Made by a program: the position numbers and the translations under genes
Notes under the pieces: model-generated
Databases searched by the model: none
What the model saw: only the letters and a program-made list of their open reading frames with translations
Told to the model about the DNA's origin: nothing
In this document: piece after piece, positions 33,272 through 45,951 of the stretch
Numbering within the stretch: position 1 is the first letter of the stretch
Layout: each line of letters opens with the position of its first letter
Assembly (NCBI RefSeq): GCF_001540865.1
Contig: NC_033633.1
Coordinates: forward strand, 10,576,917-10,640,916
Reading direction: 5' to 3'
Source of the DNA: Ananas comosus
Lineage: Eukaryota; Streptophyta; Magnoliopsida; Poales; Bromeliaceae
DNA: 64,000 nt

Positions 33272-36200
33272 GATCTCAGCTTGTGTTTTGCTCATTAAGA
33301 TTCCGAGCTAAAAAATTCTGCTCACGTTCCGCTCGTTTTCGAGCGATCGATCTCGACCTCATTTTGAGCAGAATACCAGATAACTTGAAACAACGAGATA
33401 GATTGCCAAACCTAGGCATCATAGAACAAAGGATTAAATTTTCCTCAATGCTCAAAGAGTAGCTAAGTGTTACAGCAAACTTACAGGTTCAGGCACCTAT
33501 AATAGTTCATCCCGCCGGTAAAGCCGGTTTTCTCGAACTTGCTCGCATAGTAGTCGAGGTCCTCTTCCGAGAGCCAAGAAGGTAATGTGATCTCTTCGCC
33601 GGTCGAACCCCAATCTTTGTGGGTTAGAGAAGATCGGTGGGGATTGCGCATCGTCAAGATCTTTCTCAGGACATTCTTCGTGCCGACTTCTGCGAATTCG
33701 GCTTCTGCAACTCCTGGCTCCTGCACAAACACCTCACATTGTGATTGAAATGCCTCTTTAGAAATGTATAACACGTATTGTTGTTGAAGGGTTCATTTGT
33801 TTTATCGGTCTGGTACATTTGAAAATGCTCTATATTTTCTGGAGGTTGAATTGCACTAAGTAACGAGACCGATTCGTGAACGATGCGTCCATATATAAGG
33901 ATACTAAATTGATACAGTTTAAAACATACGGTATTAAAGTGAGAATGTGCGAAACCTCAGGGATGGTGTTTGAAGTTACCCTTAACTAAATAAATGCTCT
34001 GTTTATTCATGTTATTTTTGTGACATTTGGGAGCCGTTTGGTAGCATATATATAGTTACAACTACACTACAGTTATAACTACATGCAAATATAAATTGGT
34101 ACTTGATTTGATGTATTTAACTTCAATTATTGTAGTGGAAACTGCAGGAGGAGGTCCAATTGCGACAGTTGGAACTACGCTCAAATTGACCGCAATTCCA
34201 ACTGTTGCAATTGGAGAAAGTAACTTTAAGCAAAAGATAAGTTTACCTTCCTAATTATTTTTTAAACAAAAAATATTTTTTCTTTTTTACATTAGAGATA
34301 ATCTCACCATTATATATATATAAAATGATAAAATTTTAAAAATTATTTCTCAACTGCATACAACCAAATAAATTATTTGTAGCTGCATGCAGCGCTTTCC
34401 ACTACATTCAACCAAACAAAATATATATAATTGCAATTGTTGCATTTTCAACTACATACATCTCAAAGACTCCAACTACACTGCATTTGTAATTATATCT
34501 ACCAAGCGGTCCTTTAATACTTTTTAATGTAAGGATGGTGAGATTATCTCCAATTTTTTTTATTATTTATTTCAAAAATAATTAAGATAAATAAGGCTGC
34601 CACTATGTGGATAGAATTGCGTACTCACTCCAACTACTGCTACATTTGATGTCGATACAATAAATCAAACAATAGATTTGCACGAGTATGCAACATTTAG
34701 ATGTCACTGAAACTACAACTGCATACAACCAAATAGCTTCTTAGATATAACAATGAAATTCACCGAGGAGGTGTTTGATTTGGCGCAAAACAAAGTCAAA
34801 AATTATTTTGGATATAAAAAAAAATACTTTTCTACTCGTTTGATTCGATGTAAAATAACTTTTTCGTAAAAATATTTTTACGGATTTGCAAAAAAAAAAA
34901 TTGAAGTTTTCATATTATGCTATTTTTCAGCTGGAAATGAAAACTCTTTAGAGGAGAGTTGATCATTACGTACCCTCTCTTTCTCTTTATATTAATATAC
35001 TTTTTATGTAATATTTAATTAATAAATATAGATATAAATTTCAATTTTTTTATATATATAACCAAGCAAGTATGGCTAAGAGAATAAAGTCCTACAAATT
35101 AAATATTAAAGAGGGTAGAATTTTTTCCCACCAAAAACTCTTTTCTAGCGAAAATTATTTTGCATAGTTTTATGTTGAACCAAAAAAAATCCAAATTTCG
35201 AATTGACATTCGCTGGCTCCAAATATTTAAGCCCGATTATTTGATGTAGACTACTCAGTCTTATATACTCCACATATTCTTAATTATTTGACGTGGACTA
35301 TTTTTTTTTGTTTTTTATCAGTGGCGACATACACAAATAATAAGCAAATTAATGAGAAGGGAAAATAAAAATAAGCTAAATTACATAAAATCTTCTTATC
35401 AAAATTTGATTTTTCATTTTTTTTCTCCTGTTATTTAAAAATCTATACTTTGCCCCTTGTAAAATGAAAAATATTTACTTCACCCTCTACCGTTAGTGAT
35501 ACGTTAAGGTTCCGTTATAAATATTTTTTTATGACAAAAATATCCTCCGCCCTATCTACTGTTGCTTCGCCCTCCTCCGCCTCGCCGCCTCGCCCTCCTC
35601 CACTGCCTCGCCCTCGCCCACATCTCCGTCCGTGCCAATAAACACCCCCTCACCCTCCTCCGCCGCCTCGCCTTCGCCCTCGTTACCCTTGCCCACTTCT
35701 CCATCCACGTCCATCTCGATTTCCTCCCTATTGTCGCCAAAATGAAGGGGTGACGAGGGTGCAGAAGAAGAAGGGGAGCAGGTGGAGAAGGAAACAGAAA
35801 GAAACCGCGGCCGATCGAGGCGCGAACGGAGCCGATCGAGACGGCGGATGAGCAAAATGAGAGAGGAGAAGAAAATGGTGAGGAGAAAAATAATTATTTT
35901 ATCATCACAGTTCATATCGTACCTTACGTGAACATTTTTTATTTTATAAAAGGGCAAAAGGTAGGTTTTTAAATGACAGAAGTAAAAAATAAAAAATCGA
36001 GTTTTGACAGAAGAATTGTATATAATTTGGCCATAAAAATACACATGGGTGAGATAATTAATTGAACCTGGAATCGGCATATGTAGTAATTATCCCCGTA
36101 GAGGCGCTTGAAATGGTGGACCAGGCTCACGGAGGGGTCGCGAGGCATGTGCGCCACGCTCGTGTTCACCAGCGCCTTCACTCGGTCCGGTCTAATCATG

Positions 36201-36848
36201 CACAGGGTCCACGCAATTAGAGCACCCCAATCGTGCCCCACCACAAACACCTACCATATATATATCCAAAATATTATTTTCTTAAAATAAATATCTTAAA
36301 TTTAAGGATTATTAATTCTATACTTATCACATCAATTTTTTTAAATTTTTACTAATAATTTAGTTAAATTTAACAATGTTATTAGTTATGTCATGCATCG
36401 ATAAGATATATTCTGATGCTTTTTGAGAAAATTACGTGACGGCATATTTTACAACGTTAAAGAGCGTTCTTATAATGAGATTTTTTTGCAGTGTAAGGTG
36501 CAGCTCATAATCTGATCGAGAGAGAACGAGAAAGAATAAGGGTAGAAATTAAACCTGGGGGAGTTCGAGGGCGTCAAGTAGGGCGACGACATCGCCGACG
36601 AGGTGGAAAAGGGTGTAGGAGTTTACCGACGGCGGGGCCGACGTGTCGCCGTACCCGCGGAGGTCGGGCGCGATGGCCCGGTACCCGCGGGCGGCGAGCC
36701 CGATGATCTGGTGCCGCCACGAGTACCAGAGCTCCGGGAACCCGTGCAGGAGTAGTATCCCCGTCCCCGCCCCATCCACGGGACCCTTCTCGGCCACGTG
36801 CAGGGCGATCCCGTTGATCTCGACCGTCCGATGAACAATCCCTTCCAT
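32015..36848 (-). CDS. Soluble epoxide hydrolase, copy C (4 exons, 320 aa)
   Basis: Exons on the minus strand: 36555-36848, 36068-36250, 33485-33720, 32015-32264 (294+183+236+250 nt), same borders and phases as copy A. Catalytic set complete: HGFP 35-38, Asp105 in GHDWG, Tyr154, Tyr233, Asp263, His298. It differs from A at scattered sites (for example Leu in place of Met16, Ile49 region, Asp283, and CSF near the C-terminus). Exon 3 and the 3' half of exon 1 are closest to B, the 5' half of exon 1 to A. The exon 4 acceptor (ggtgcag) directly abuts a foldback half-element, and the poly-T seen upstream of the acceptor in A is replaced. The TATA region is also weaker. Probably functional, but expression may differ. 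Confidence 0.9.
32283..32425. mobile_element. Foldback half-element abutting the exon 4 acceptor of copy C
   Basis: Right arm of the family (taatatagatcaagtctaac ... gatcgtcgatttgg ... gaaaacaacttggtaacacgg), starting within 20 bp of the splice acceptor. Confidence 0.6.
32446..32664. mobile_element. Short foldback MITE, second family
   Basis: Arms aagtcattggtgcttgtaag / cttggat and its inverse tttacaaacaccaagtgctgg. Followed by (TA)n and the N at 32667. Confidence 0.6.
32955..33264. mobile_element. Short foldback MITE between microsatellites
   Basis: Core 32975-33205 has inverted arms (gtgcttccgactttttcgcc and gtcaaaaaatcggaaacata), with (TA)n(GA)n on the left and a long (TA)n(GA)n on the right. 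Confidence 0.6.
34027..34515. mobile_element. MITE with gggagccgtttggtag termini in intron 2 of copy C
   Basis: Left gggagccgtttggtagcata / ttacaactacactacag is matched in reverse by the right end ctacactgcatttgtaatta / taccaagcggtccttta. A common plant hAT-MITE type rich in tgcaactgca. Related piece at 49260-49455. Not in copy A. Confidence 0.55.
35372..36020. mobile_element. MITE in intron 2 of copy C (same as 3872-4331)
   Basis: Ends gctaaattacataaaatctt and gtatataatttggcc. Interior has CCCTCGCC/GAGGGCGA-rich DNA that gives a misleading 174-codon frame at 35556-36080. Confidence 0.55.
36360..36500. mobile_element. CACTA-like remnant in intron 1 of copy C
   Basis: Ends gcgttcttataatgag...tttgcagtgtaag like copies A and B but much shorter. 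Confidence 0.35.
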
Positions 36849-36915
36849 GTATCTATCGATCCTTGATCTCTTTAGTGGTGTGATTTTGTGTCTCTCATTG
36901 CAATACAACTGTGTG

Positions 36916-36926
36916 GTTTAAAATAG
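36916..36926 (-). promoter_or_regulatory. Degenerate TATA region of copy C
   Basis: At the site where A has GATATAAA and B CTATATAAAG, copy C reads CTATTTTAAAC on the minus strand. The downstream ccacacagttgtat block is kept, with two bases deleted. Confidence 0.4.
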
Positions 36927-37347
36927 ATATGTTTGTGTGTAAAAATGTATGGCGATCCCTCAGTTATAGCCTATTTCAAAAAAATTACAAAATTTATCTA
37001 AACTGTAGACCATTTTGAGTTTGTTATTTACTCTTTAAAATTTTAATTTTACCATTCAATTTCTTAATTTATTTTATTTGAGTCAGTTAACTGTATTTTG
37101 ACTTTAAAATTAAAATTAATTATTTTTTAATAAATTTATAATTGTAAGAATTGTATGAAATATATTAATTTAACTTGTATAAATAAATAGTGATGCACTC
37201 AAATTACTTAGCAAGGAGATAAAATGAAGCTAATTACTTAGCAAATATATTGAAGCCTAAAGTTCTAACCAAAAAAAAGGGAAAAAAAAATAAAGGCCAA
37301 TGGTGCTTTTCATTAGCCATGCATTTATATATTTATACCTATACCTC

Positions 37348-38108
37348 TGTACCTATACAATATTTCCCATGAGGTTGCCATGCGGCAGTCCCTCTTTCAT
37401 CCCTACCTTTTTCGCTCTTCTTATTTTTTGATGCTCCGTCTTCTCACCCCATTTCTACGCGATACTTCATCTTCCCACCCGCTTACCTTCCAATTAATGT
37501 AGTCACACAATCCAATTTTATATAAACAAATTGCTTTCAAAAAAAAAAAAAAATGGTAAATAAGATTTCTTCGTACTCTTCTTTCTTTATTTTTTTTTGT
37601 CGCTTGTAATATTTTTAAGTTTTTTCTCTTCCTATTTTTAAATTGTATATGAACTGAAATTAGTGTTCCGTGGATTGCGGCGCAGCATCGTGGGGAAAAG
37701 CGGAGATAGATTTGGAGTCAATGAGAGGAGAAATAAATGGTAGATTTGGAGAGATCCGTACGTACGTGATCAACGTGGCTGTAACAAAAAGGTGGTCGAC
37801 GTCAACAATAGCAGCAAAGATGATGTGGAGATGGAGATTCGTTTTCTCGATGTCGGCAGTGCGATCAAGATGCATATAGAGTAATAATTCTATTTATTGC
37901 TGCTTTTTTTATTACTAGTTTTATAATTTATTTGCTAAAATTGTAAGTTTTGTTATTGTTTCATCTCTTCTATTTGTATATATATTAATATATATTATCT
38001 TTATTTATTAATGCTTATGGCAATTCAAAAAAATTTAAAATTTTTATTTTGTTAATCTTTTATCTTCTATAGCATCAGTCCGCCGCAATGCGCGGGTGAC
38101 TTCACTAG
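37348..38108 (+). mobile_element. Non-autonomous Helitron (3' end clear, 5' end tentative)
   Basis: The 3' end has hairpin-forming ccgccgcaatgcgcggg, then CTAG at 38105-38108 followed by T. A plausible 5' start is tctgtacctatacaatattt at 37348. The interior holds a GC-balanced 37665-37880 segment (gtggattgcggcgcagca ... gcgatcaagatgcata) open on both strands, possibly a captured gene fragment. Confidence 0.5.
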
Positions 38109-39530
38109 TACTTATTATTTGAGAACCCAAAGGAAGCCTACCCGGGTTCGAGGGTCTTCCGATGGGGCCCACTTTTTTTTTTTTTCCTCCCTCTCACTCT
38201 CTCTGTCTCTCTCTCTCTCACTCAGTCACTCTCTCTCACTTTCTTTCCTTTTTTTTTCTCAATAATTTTTTTTTATTTTTGCTTAAAACAAGTATAAAAT
38301 TTTATCGTATGAATCAACACTATTTTTTAATAGTCAATATAACAAAATTAAAATTTCATCTAATAAATATCAACATCTTTTTTTTTATTTTTTTCTACAT
38401 CAAGTATAAAATTTTATCGCATAAAGAAATCCTATTTTTTAATAGTTAAGATAACAAAATTAAAATTTAATCTAATTGGGAACCTAAAAAAGACCTTTTT
38501 TATTTTAGAGAGTTGTGTGGCCCACAAATTTTTTTAGGATTTTTTTTAGGATTAATTTTATAGTGCTTCTCAAACTTTTCACCTTTTTTTTTTTGTTCCT
38601 AAATTTTTTCAAACCTCTTAATTTCATCGCGATAAAATAGCAACCGTTAAAAAATATTATAGAATTAATGAAATTATCATACCATCGCCTATTTGACTTT
38701 TTTTGCATGCCAATTTTGATCCCTAAATTTTGCATACTTTTTACTTTCGTCCCCAAAACATATATGAATTAGCAACACTAAAGAAGACCTCTCCTTATTT
38801 TGGAGGGTTATGGTCCATACAATTTTTTAAGGATTAATTTATATAATAATATAATAATAATATTAGATTATTTATTTGGTAGTTGAATTTTTTTANATCA
38901 CTTTTGCGTCGGATAAAATACGGAAAGAAAGGTATGCTCAAAATATCAAATGAACTCATTCCATAGTCTCAAACTTCGACACAATCATACACTCAATATA
39001 GCATGCTCAGTATCATATGGTTGTATTATAGAATACGAAAAAAACATCTTTCCAGAGGTAGAAACTACGGCTGCGATACAAGTGAGGTAAAAGATGCGGC
39101 GGCAAAAGCGGAATCATTCTATGAACTTTCGAACAATAGTTCATATCCAGAACATGAATGAAGAAAGCCTAGCATTTCTAAATAAGCAATACACTTAGTT
39201 TTGTAGTTGACGGTAGACGGTCACCTCCGATCGAATGGAAGCTGCGTTCAAACTCAGCACTCCAAGTTGGTCGAGAAAGTGAGAGCATGGCATTCCAAGT
39301 TTCTCAGATTGAGCTGCATAAACATAGAAATGGCGAAAAAGATAATCACCGGCAAATGCTGAAAATTTTGTAAAATATCGGTAAAGAATTCAAAATGGCA
39401 AGTTCATCATCACCGTACCAGCATTGTAGACCCATCTCAAAGATTAGAAGACCTCAGAGGAATAGAGATTTTAATTATCAGCTATCAACCTAAATCTCCT
39501 ACTAACAATGGAGATGCTCGCCATATATAT
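38109..39530. other. Intergenic, low-complexity and unassigned
   Basis: A CT-rich tract at 38185-38245, poly-T runs and direct repeats (aagtataaaattttatcg at about 38290 and 38402). An N at 38896. From 38920 to 39500 the composition is more balanced (gatgcggcggcaaaagcgga), but I find no convincing exon. Confidence 0.4.
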
Positions 39531-39917
39531 ATATATCTATATATATATATATATATATAGGCAATAGGTGAGGAACACTGAAATGATATAAAGATTCCAC
39601 CTACTTATTTTGAGTTGTCCACACCACACAAGTCCCAAAAAAAGCGAAAACCAAAGATAAAGTGTGTATTTTTTTGTTTTTAAAGAGATAGGTAACATGC
39701 TACCCCCATCGTTTATTTTATTTAGAAATAAACTTAGCTGGAAATGTGAATCAACTAGGATTTGAATTTGGGATCTCGAATACCAACCTCCTAGTCCTTT
39801 GCCACTTGGACGGTCAGTCATAGAGACCATATCAATTATAGGCCATTTTAAAATAATCCTTCTAAATTGTGGTTTAGCTAAAATAGTCCTCCGCCATGTA
39901 AGCAGATTGTTTAGCCT

Positions 39918-40353
39918 AGGGCTGGTAATCTAGCTTAGTGCTCACAAACTAGATCATGTTCGGCTCGAAATGAACTCGAAATCAATCGCTCGTTTAATAA
40001 ACGAACAGAAGACACGGGTTGAATTTTCAACTCAAAATCTTAACGAGCGAAATACGAGTTGGGGTTCACTCGTGTTCGGCTCGATAAATATATTTCTAGT
40101 ATTTGAATTTTAGATGAGCCCAAATGTAAAAAACAGATCTATATTTTGTGAATTTCAATTATTAGATTAAGATTTTAAATTTTTTTACTTTTCTGTCAAC
40201 TCTTCACTCAGTATTAGGCGTTACAAGCTAGGTTGATGTTCGCGAGTCAACTCGTGTTCAGTTGATTAATAAATAAGTTGAATGCGAGCTGAATATTTCA
40301 AGTTAATACTTTAACGAGCCAGCTCGTATTCAGCTCGTTGACGCCCCTATGTT
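39918..40353. mobile_element. hAT-like element, most complete GAGCTCG-family copy
   Basis: Left end tagggctggtaatctagc, right end agctcgttgacgcccct (reverse aggggcgtcaacgagct). Flanks tgtttagc and tgttaagc match 7/8, a likely 8-bp target duplication. No coding region. Confidence 0.6.
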
Positions 40354-41119
40354 AAGCTACCTGTTAATAATCCTCCTTCAGTACGTATACAAGTTGCACG
40401 CGCGCTTGCAGCATTGAGGAGTCGAACTCGTGACTAGTTCTGACTCTTCTTATTGTATTGAGAAATCAATCCACTTAAAAGCATAAAAATGCAGCAGCGC
40501 CTACGAATATCGATTGTGATTCTTCTAATTCGATCTTTTTCCAACATGTATAGAATGTCGGCGTATCCTTTAATAGTATATATCAAACAAACTATATATT
40601 TTAGTGAATTTAATATGGATTTTCTTAAGTTCAAAAGCTTTACCAGATTTTTCAGCTGCTTGGAATGTTGATTTCATGGATGTTGATCATGCACGACAGC
40701 ACTAGTGAATAAAATGATGACAAAAGTTTCAATTTAATTGATTGAAATGTTTAACTCAAATCAAAATAATGGAGAGTTATTGTGGTAACGATAAGATATG
40801 GTTAAATTATAAAAAGTGTTGGAAATCTGATGCTCACTCTGATACCAGATTTTGAGAATTCGCAGCTCGCTCTGACACCAACTACTATTAAACCAGTACT
40901 CCCTCCGGCACTGTTTGTTGGGATTTTACAATGGAAACGTCAAATCAAAATTTTCTCATAAATCCGTCTTCTCAGCAAATGTTGTGACAACCACAAAAGA
41001 TATAAGAAAAAATAAATAAATAAATACCGGTGAAATAAGATTCACTAACGAATAAAGGAGTTACACCCGACTCCTCTTCTACACAGAATAGTTTCAATCC
41101 GAGCCCTCTTCTACACCTT

Positions 41120-41460
41120 TAGTCAGACTGTGGCCCAACACAGCCCACAGCCCGAACCGAGCTGGGCCGTGCTGGGCCCCACGGGCAGGCCCATTTTATT
41201 ATATTTTATTTGTTTGTACTTTAATTTTAATTTTAATTTTTTAAATGTTTTCAATTGATTTTATAAAATATATTTGGTGTTTTAATTAAATAAATAAGAT
41301 TTTAAAAAATATTTAAGGTTTAAATAGTTTAAATTAATTTTTGAAGAATAAATAAAGCATAAAAAAAAAAGTATTAAAAAAAAAAGGGGGAAGAAATAAA
41401 GAAAAGGGCCAGCCCAGTACTGATGGCCCAGCACAGAATTTATTCTTTATTTGACCTAAA
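41120..41460. mobile_element. hAT-like repeat with GGCCC-rich ends
   Basis: cagcccacagcccgaaccga ... gggccccacgggcaggccca at the left, AT-rich centre, ggccagcccagtactgatgg at the right. Resembles the 24683-25589 element without its GC-rich core. Confidence 0.4.
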
Positions 41461-42141
41461 ATCTTCTAGAAGGATACATATCCATTTATATTTACCCCAA
41501 ATAAATCTAATCTTGGATTTATGCTAGCCAACTAATTTAGTACTCTTTTTAAGTCATTAAGTAACATAGAAACAACTCCTTTATGAAAACCTTAGAAAGT
41601 TCTCATTTTTAAACATCACTTTTTAAATTAACTAACTTTTTCTTGGAGTGATAATGTATATTATTATTATTAAACACCCCATCTATGGAAAATTAGGGAT
41701 GGTTGGAATGTTTTTGGAAGCAGCTACTTTTGAGTTTTGACTTTTGAACACTTGAATCATAAATTATGAGCTAAAAAGTTGAAAATCTATATGACTTGTT
41801 ATCTGTTATGTTATGACAAACGCACAAACGGAAACGAAATTAGCGAGCACAAGATAGACAAATCACAAACAGAAAATAAAGAAAAATACAGATTTACGTA
41901 CAAAATTCTTTACAGGAAAAAATTACGGCGGAGAAAGGAGAGCTTCATTATCGAACGAAAAAGGGAATACAAGGTTTTAGAGTACAATCAATCTATCGCT
42001 CTAGGGTAAAAGGAGGAAACAAATTCTTAAAGGGTTTCGAATCTACACTGCGGGGGGCGGACACAGATAACCCGATATTACGAGATGATATGAGACTCAT
42101 CTCACACGTCAGGCTGGTAAACTGGCTCTGGTACCGAACGT
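41461..42141. other. Intergenic, no gene recognised
   Basis: A lysine-rich 76-codon frame at 41779-42009 has no family resemblance and no splice or start context, so it is not called. Confidence 0.4.
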
Positions 42142-42292
42142 AACGACCCGACCGGCTAACAATAATAACTCGTTGGGCTCAAATCACCGACCCAATATGT
42201 TTAAGTTTAGTTATTACAATTGATACTCATGGTCTCTTATATTCCCAATTATAATTCTATTCTCATTGGAATGAAACTATTGGGGTGTGACA
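42142..42292. mobile_element. LTR remnant
   Basis: Begins cgtaacgacccgaccggcta (near TGTAACGACC) and ends ggggtgtgaca. A ggtaccagagc primer-site-like sequence (reverse strand) lies next to it. Short and decayed. Confidence 0.35.
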
Positions 42293-42609
42293 CCTGATTA
42301 AACCTATAAAAATAAAATGTATTCAAATTTTAAAATCAAATATCGTCGACTGATTCAAATCAAACGAATTGAAAAATTAAGCAATAGAATTAAAATTTTG
42401 AAAGGTTGGACAGCCAACACAAAATGATCTATAGTACAAATAAGTTCTATACATTTTTACTCTGTTTCTATTATACAATTAAATATTAGTAATTCAGTGT
42501 TCATTTTAATCAAGTAGCCCATGCATGTATCCTTCACTTTTCCTTTAGTTTGAGGACCAGAATTAATACAATTTTGCATTATATTTGACAAAAGAGGCAT
42601 CAAGTTTCG

Positions 42610-43075
42610 AGTACGTCTTCTGTACTTTTCAAAGCTCGGAGGTCCCTGTGCTTTTAAATTATTTTCAGTAATAAAATATCTGATTCGACTATCGGTTTCG
42701 TTAAACATGATTAGCGCTATTAATTAGAAATTAATTTTTTATAATTTTTTTACATCTTTTACCAAGTGATTAAAGTGCCTAAAAAATGACTATTCTAATG
42801 GCTGATGTGGTAATTTTTGTAAGTTAAAATTTTAATAGAAAATAATTTCACTTTCTATCAAGAGTAAAATCAATACTTTTCATCTGAAATTTGAGTCTCT
42901 TATCATTATTTTTTATAAAATTTTTATTTTTAAACCGTTCATCTTGAGACTTTTCGTTTACTAGATGGACGAAATCAAAAAAATTATATACAGCCGAATC
43001 AGCTATTCCATAAACGAAAATAACTTAAAAGTATAAAAATTTTTATGCTTTCAAAAGTACAGCAGCCTACGTACT
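42610..43075. mobile_element. Decayed foldback element
   Basis: Left core attcgactatcggtttcgtt aaacatgatt and right ends with aacgaaaataacttaaaagt and tttcaaaagtacagcagcct. Diverged arms. Confidence 0.5.
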
Positions 43076-43794
43076 CCTAATTAAATACGAAAAATAATGA
43101 TAATAAAAAAAAATACACTATAGTTGCTAAGTGGGTGATGTAGGTGTCCATATAATTAAGGAGAAAAGATAAGGACATAGAAAATACACCCACCTCTTCT
43201 AGAAACTTCTTCCACCCATAATATTTGTTAGGTATGCTCCTTGGCTTTTTTGGCCCATGAAGAGTGGTTTCAATTAGGGCTCACATGTCTTTTTTCTCTT
43301 CTAATGTGATAATAAATAGATTAATGTACAACTCCTCTTGTACAAATTTGGTACTACCATGTTTTATAAATTGATGATGTGACATGTGTACATATTAATT
43401 AGCTAGATGTGTCCTTCCCAAATGAGGGTGGTTTCTTCTACTATGATTAATTTCATACTGCTCTCTATAAAAATATCGAATAATAGTATATACTTTTTTA
43501 TAAAATTTAAGTAACAAAATTTACTTTTTGAAAAAATTTACGATTTGTAAATATATCCTTTCATAAGTTTCTGATATGTTAATATTTATTTCTGTTGTTT
43601 GATCTACTATTATTTTTTTAATGAGTGTTCTGAAAATTAACTATTTTATCCTTATAAATTTATTCTTGCAAAAAACCTATCTACTTCCTCTCTCCTTTTA
43701 TCTGAGCAGTCGATCATGTGACTAACCTAACTCGTCTTCACCGCCATAAGCGCTGCCACCATCCTGGACAAAGAGGAGAGAGAGAGAGAAAGAT

Positions 43795-44219
43795 GATAGG
43801 ATTCCACTTATTTGTTTTCGATGATGAAGCCGCCAAATCGACGATCGATACTGTTGAACATGATCTACACCACTTGAAACATCTAGAAACCAAATTTCAT
43901 ACTTTTTTCGATATTGTTCTCTTCATCAAGTGGACATAAAATGAATGGCTGAAAATAAATATTCTTTAAAAAGTGATGATAGGAATCTTATAATCAAGAT
44001 TAAGAGTATAGATCTTATTCTAAATAGTTTAAAAAATTTTCAAACCAAAATTCAATCATTTGTATATCTTTACACCGTGTTAAACGAGAAAACGCCTCAT
44101 ATCGACTATTAAAATTATAAATTTTGAAACCATTTGATCATTAGATTAATGATGTCAAAAAGATTTGAAATTTAATTTTTAGATACTTCAAGTGGTGTAG
44201 ATTATGTTCAATGGTACTG
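43795..44219. mobile_element. Foldback element, right tip replaced by (TA)n
   Basis: Left arm gttttcgatgatgaagccgc; the inverse arm runs to tcaatggtactga then TA repeat. Close to the 6163 element. A 73-codon frame (43718-43939) lies across it and is spurious. Confidence 0.6.
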
Positions 44220-44236
44220 ATATATATATATATATA

Positions 44237-44797
44237 GGGTCCGGCTACTATACTATTATGAGTACGATCGTCCTCGTACTCATAAGTTGTTTTCGATGAT
44301 AGAGCTTCCGAGAAAACGATGCCCTCGTTAATTGATATAAAGTATTGTAACATTTTACAAATAAATTTTCGTAATTTTCGAAATAGCAGTAATAAAATCC
44401 AATCAGCGCGGGCATAAATGAATGGGTCAAATCGAACGAATTCTAAAAAATGGGAAATGTATCGGATCTTCAATTTAAGAAGTGGAGTTATTTGATCTTT
44501 ATCTAGGTAGTGAATAGAATTTTCTACTCAAGTTTCAACCTTTATTCGATTATTTCACATTTAAACTAGAAGTGATCCGCATACGGGCCGTTAAAATTGT
44601 CCAAATGTGAGCTTTATGTTAAGTGTTTAAATGATGTTGCAAAATTATGAAATTTGTTTCTTAGAAGGTTTATAAATGTTTCTAGATAACGTTTTAACGG
44701 TGTGGATCGTCGTTGTCGAGCTCTTAGATTATCGAAAACAACTTATAGTACGAGAGCGATCGTATCATAAGGCGTTTATGTAGCCGCGACGTATATA
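44237..44797. mobile_element. Foldback element with ttatgagtacg tip hairpin
   Basis: Left stem 44256-44266 pairs with 44275-44285. Core gttttcgatgatagagcttc; the inverse arm ends gattatcgaaaacaactta. (TA)n at both sides. Confidence 0.65.
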
Positions 44798-44835
44798 TAT
44801 ATATAGTATATAATTATATATATTATATGATATAT

Positions 44836-45062
44836 ATATAATTAAGGAATGAGTGGGACCTTCTAAGGTGGAGTGGGTGGTTGTTTATAGTATAATTAAC
44901 GGTGTGAAAAGGATTAATGGTATCTAACGGAGAAATCTGGCTAGCACCAGTTGTTCGCTGGCTATTAATAGTTTATTAGCGCTCCGGGATTATATAATAT
45001 ATATATTATATATCATACTATATATATATTATATAAGTTATATAATATACTTATATATATAT
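44836..45062. repeat. Remnant short foldback MITE and TA-rich tract
   Basis: ggaatgagtgggaccttcta / gctagcaccagttgttcgct resemble 32446-32664, followed by TA-rich palindromic sequence to 45062. Confidence 0.5.
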
Positions 45063-45950
45063 CAAGTACAAATAATATAAGTGTAATACTGAATAGTATT
45101 ATACTCTTCTTGAACCGTAGATCTAAGTACAATTCGAGAATTGAGATAAAACAATGGCAACTTTTTTTGTTTCTATCTTAAGACACTCTTTCATAGGATA
45201 TGACACCACTTTATTAGCTTTGGATGTAACACCACTTTCTTACTGCATAGTTTTATTTTTCTTTTTTTGAGTTTCTGAGTATGAAAGTTTACATAATCTT
45301 TTTTATCTCATGCTCAAGTATAAGGTTTGTTACTGTAATTATTTGCATTAACTTAATTTTATGTGCACATAAAACATTCATTTTTTCGAAAGTGTGAAAG
45401 CATCTAAAGACGTTTAACAGTAAAACATATTATAAAAGGGTTATTCGAACTTTACTTTGTTAATAATTTCTTAAAAATTTTATTTATTTTAATGTGAATT
45501 GTTGCAGTCAATTAAATTTTAAATTTTTTATAAAATTAATTTGCAGTGTATTAAAATGAATTGCAACCATCCAAAAATGATAACATTATTGTGAAAATAC
45601 TTACAGAGAAAAAACTAGGGTGTAATTTTTACACCCATTCATCCTAGAATTTAAATATCCCTTTTATCACTTTTGAGTTGTTAATAGAAAAAAAATAAAT
45701 TATTGTGAAAATACTATTCCTTATATGGATAGAATGTAAAATTTATTCACACTTTTTAAAATACTAACCTTTTATATTTTTCAAGATATTTTAAGATTTA
45801 TAATAATAATAGTAATATATAAGACTTTAAAAATTTGCAATTTAGGCCAAATGAAATAAGAGATACCATTACACATATAAAAACAATGATAAAAATACTT
45901 AAAAATGTTTATACAAGAACACAATGACCAATTAATGGGATGACATTACA
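45063..45950. other. Intergenic, nothing recognised
   Basis: AT-rich sequence without recognisable exon, RNA or element ends. Confidence 0.4.
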
Positions 45951-45951
45951 A

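Noticed and set aside
35556..36080. 174-codon minus-strand frame
   Set aside because: Lies across a MITE with low-complexity GAGGGCGA repeats in intron 2 of copy C and overlaps exon 2; not coding.
41779..42009. Lysine-rich 76-codon frame
   Set aside because: No homology, no promoter or splice context, in AT-rich repeat-bearing DNA.
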